DNA from: Hydrogenophaga sp.
GTDB lineage: Bacteria > Pseudomonadota > Gammaproteobacteria > Burkholderiales > Burkholderiaceae_C
NCBI GenBank assembly: GCA_030696525.1
Contig: JAUYSB010000082.1
Coordinates: 1-33,701, forward strand
Length of the DNA: 33,701 nt
Reading direction: 5' to 3'
Made by a program: the position numbers and the translations under genes. The notes below the pieces were generated by a model that searched no databases, had not been told where the DNA came from, and worked only from the letters and a program-made list of their open reading frames with translations. Of this stretch, positions 33,097 to 33,701 are shown in pieces. Position 1 is the first letter of the stretch. Every line of letters starts with the position of its first letter.

Positions 33097-33130
33097 CCTG
33101 ATAGATAAAATCACCAACGTGAATATCAGG
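33097..33130. promoter_or_regulatory. NahR/NagR-like binding box nested in an inverted repeat
   Basis: On the minus strand, 33124-33110 reads ATTCACGTTGGTGAT. This agrees with the NahR/NagR box ATTCAYGCT-N2-TGAT at all but one position. It is 88 bases upstream of the nagAa start, a normal place for LysR activation. It is enclosed by the perfect 7-base arms CCTGATA (33097-33103) and TATCAGG (33124-33130), 20 bases apart. The right-hand arm runs up to the nagR ribosome site, so binding here could also repress nagR. Confidence 0.7.
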
Positions 33131-33138
33131 ATGGCACC

Positions 33139-33701
33139 ATGAACCTGCGTGAACTCGACCTGAACCTGCTGGTGGTCTTCAACCAGCTGCTGCTGGACCG
33201 CAGCGTGTCCACCGCCGCCGAGCACCTGGGCCTCACGCAGCCCGCCGTGAGCAACGCGCTCAAACGGCTGCGCGCCGTGCTCAAGGACGAGTTGTTCCTG
33301 CGCACCTCGCGCGGCATGGAGCCCACGCCCTATGCGCTGCACCTGGCCGAGCCGGTGGTGTACGCGCTCAACGCCCTGCAGTCCGCCCTCACCCACCGCG
33401 ACGCCTTCGACCCGCTGACCAGCACCCGCACCTTCAACCTCGCCATGACGGACATCGGCGAGATCTATTTCATGCCGCCGCTCATGGAAGTGCTGGCGCG
33501 CCGTGCGCCGCACATCCAGCTCAGCACCGTGCGGCCCAACGCCGGCAACCTCAAGGACGACATGGCCGCGGGCGCGGTGGACCTGGCCGTGGGCCTGTTG
33601 CCCGATCTGCAGACCGGCTTCTTCCAGACCCGGCTGTTCCGCCACCGCTACGTCTGCCTGTTCCGCAAGAACCACCCCAGCGCGCGTTCGCCCATGAGCC
33701 T
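33139..33701 (+). CDS. nagR: LysR-family salicylate-responsive regulator, partial (C-terminus beyond window end)
   Basis: The first 187 codons of a LysR gene, open to the right edge. It begins [22 protein letters not shown], and the helix-turn-helix [22 protein letters not shown] and [12 protein letters not shown] are in the right place. The effector domain starts near residue 90 ([20 protein letters not shown]), a typical NahR/NagR segment. It is divergent from nagAa with a NahR-like box between, the same arrangement as in the nag operon of Ralstonia sp. U2. Salicylate should be the inducer. An AGGA ribosome site lies 9 bases upstream of the ATG. Confidence 0.9.
   Translation, partial: MNLRELDLNLLVVFNQLLLDRSVSTAAEHLGLTQPAVSNALKRLRAVLKDELFLRTSRGMEPTPYALHLAEPVVYALNALQSALTHRDAFDPLTSTRTFNLAMTDIGEIYFMPPLMEVLARRAPHIQLSTVRPNAGNLKDDMAAGAVDLAVGLLPDLQTGFFQTRLFRHRYVCLFRKNHPSARSPMS

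Overview
The window comes from a GC-rich chromosome or large replicon of a betaproteobacterium. Codon use, gene content (Bug-type binding proteins, nag-type salicylate hydroxylase, LysR regulators) and protein style point to Burkholderiales, most likely Comamonadaceae; this is inferred from resemblance, not from a marker gene. I see no rRNA, tRNA, CRISPR array, insertion sequence or phage gene. Almost every base belongs to catabolic or transport genes.

Region A (1-12431, all minus strand) is a nitrogen-scavenging locus for ureide-like compounds. From its promoter end it reads: allophanate hydrolase (atzF), a nitrate/taurine-type ABC importer (binding protein, permease, ATPase), atzG, atzE, atzH, then a second transcription unit with a BMP-family binding protein, two permeases, a biuret-hydrolase-like enzyme (biuH), the double ABC ATPase, and a second isochorismatase-fold hydrolase cut by the window edge. 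Six gene junctions are 4-base ATGA overlaps. Both units start with the same composite element: a sigma-54-like -24/-12 promoter followed, after exactly 4 bases, by the palindrome ATCTTG-N4-CAAGAT. The likely chemistry is biuret or a carboxylated biuret/urea going to allophanate and then to ammonia and CO2. No cyanuric acid hydrolase (AtzD) is present in the window, so the true entry substrate is open.

Region B (12771-22249) has a LysR gene divergent from a plus-strand operon for a homoprotocatechuate-type meta-cleavage pathway: hpaH hydratase, hpaI aldolase, an internally deleted FAD-linked oxidase, hpaE dehydrogenase, hpaD extradiol dioxygenase, an FAH-fold hpaG-like protein, a Bug binding protein and a second aldehyde dehydrogenase that could finish succinate semialdehyde. 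hpaF (isomerase) and hpaBC (monooxygenase) are not in the window.

Region C (22290-26906) holds two Bug binding proteins, a LysR regulator and a cytoplasmic sulfatase. A palindrome of the form CATAA-N7-TTATG occurs at the start of the LysR gene and again upstream of the Bug-sulfatase operon, suggesting one small regulon.

Region D (27143-29843) holds an AraC regulator divergent from a peroxiredoxin-like gene, followed by an exported protein of unknown function.

Region E (29919-33701) is a nag-type salicylate 5-hydroxylase operon (nagAa-nagG-nagH-nagAb) divergent from a partial nagR, with a NahR/NagR-like box between them. Its product would be gentisate; no gentisate dioxygenase lies in the window.
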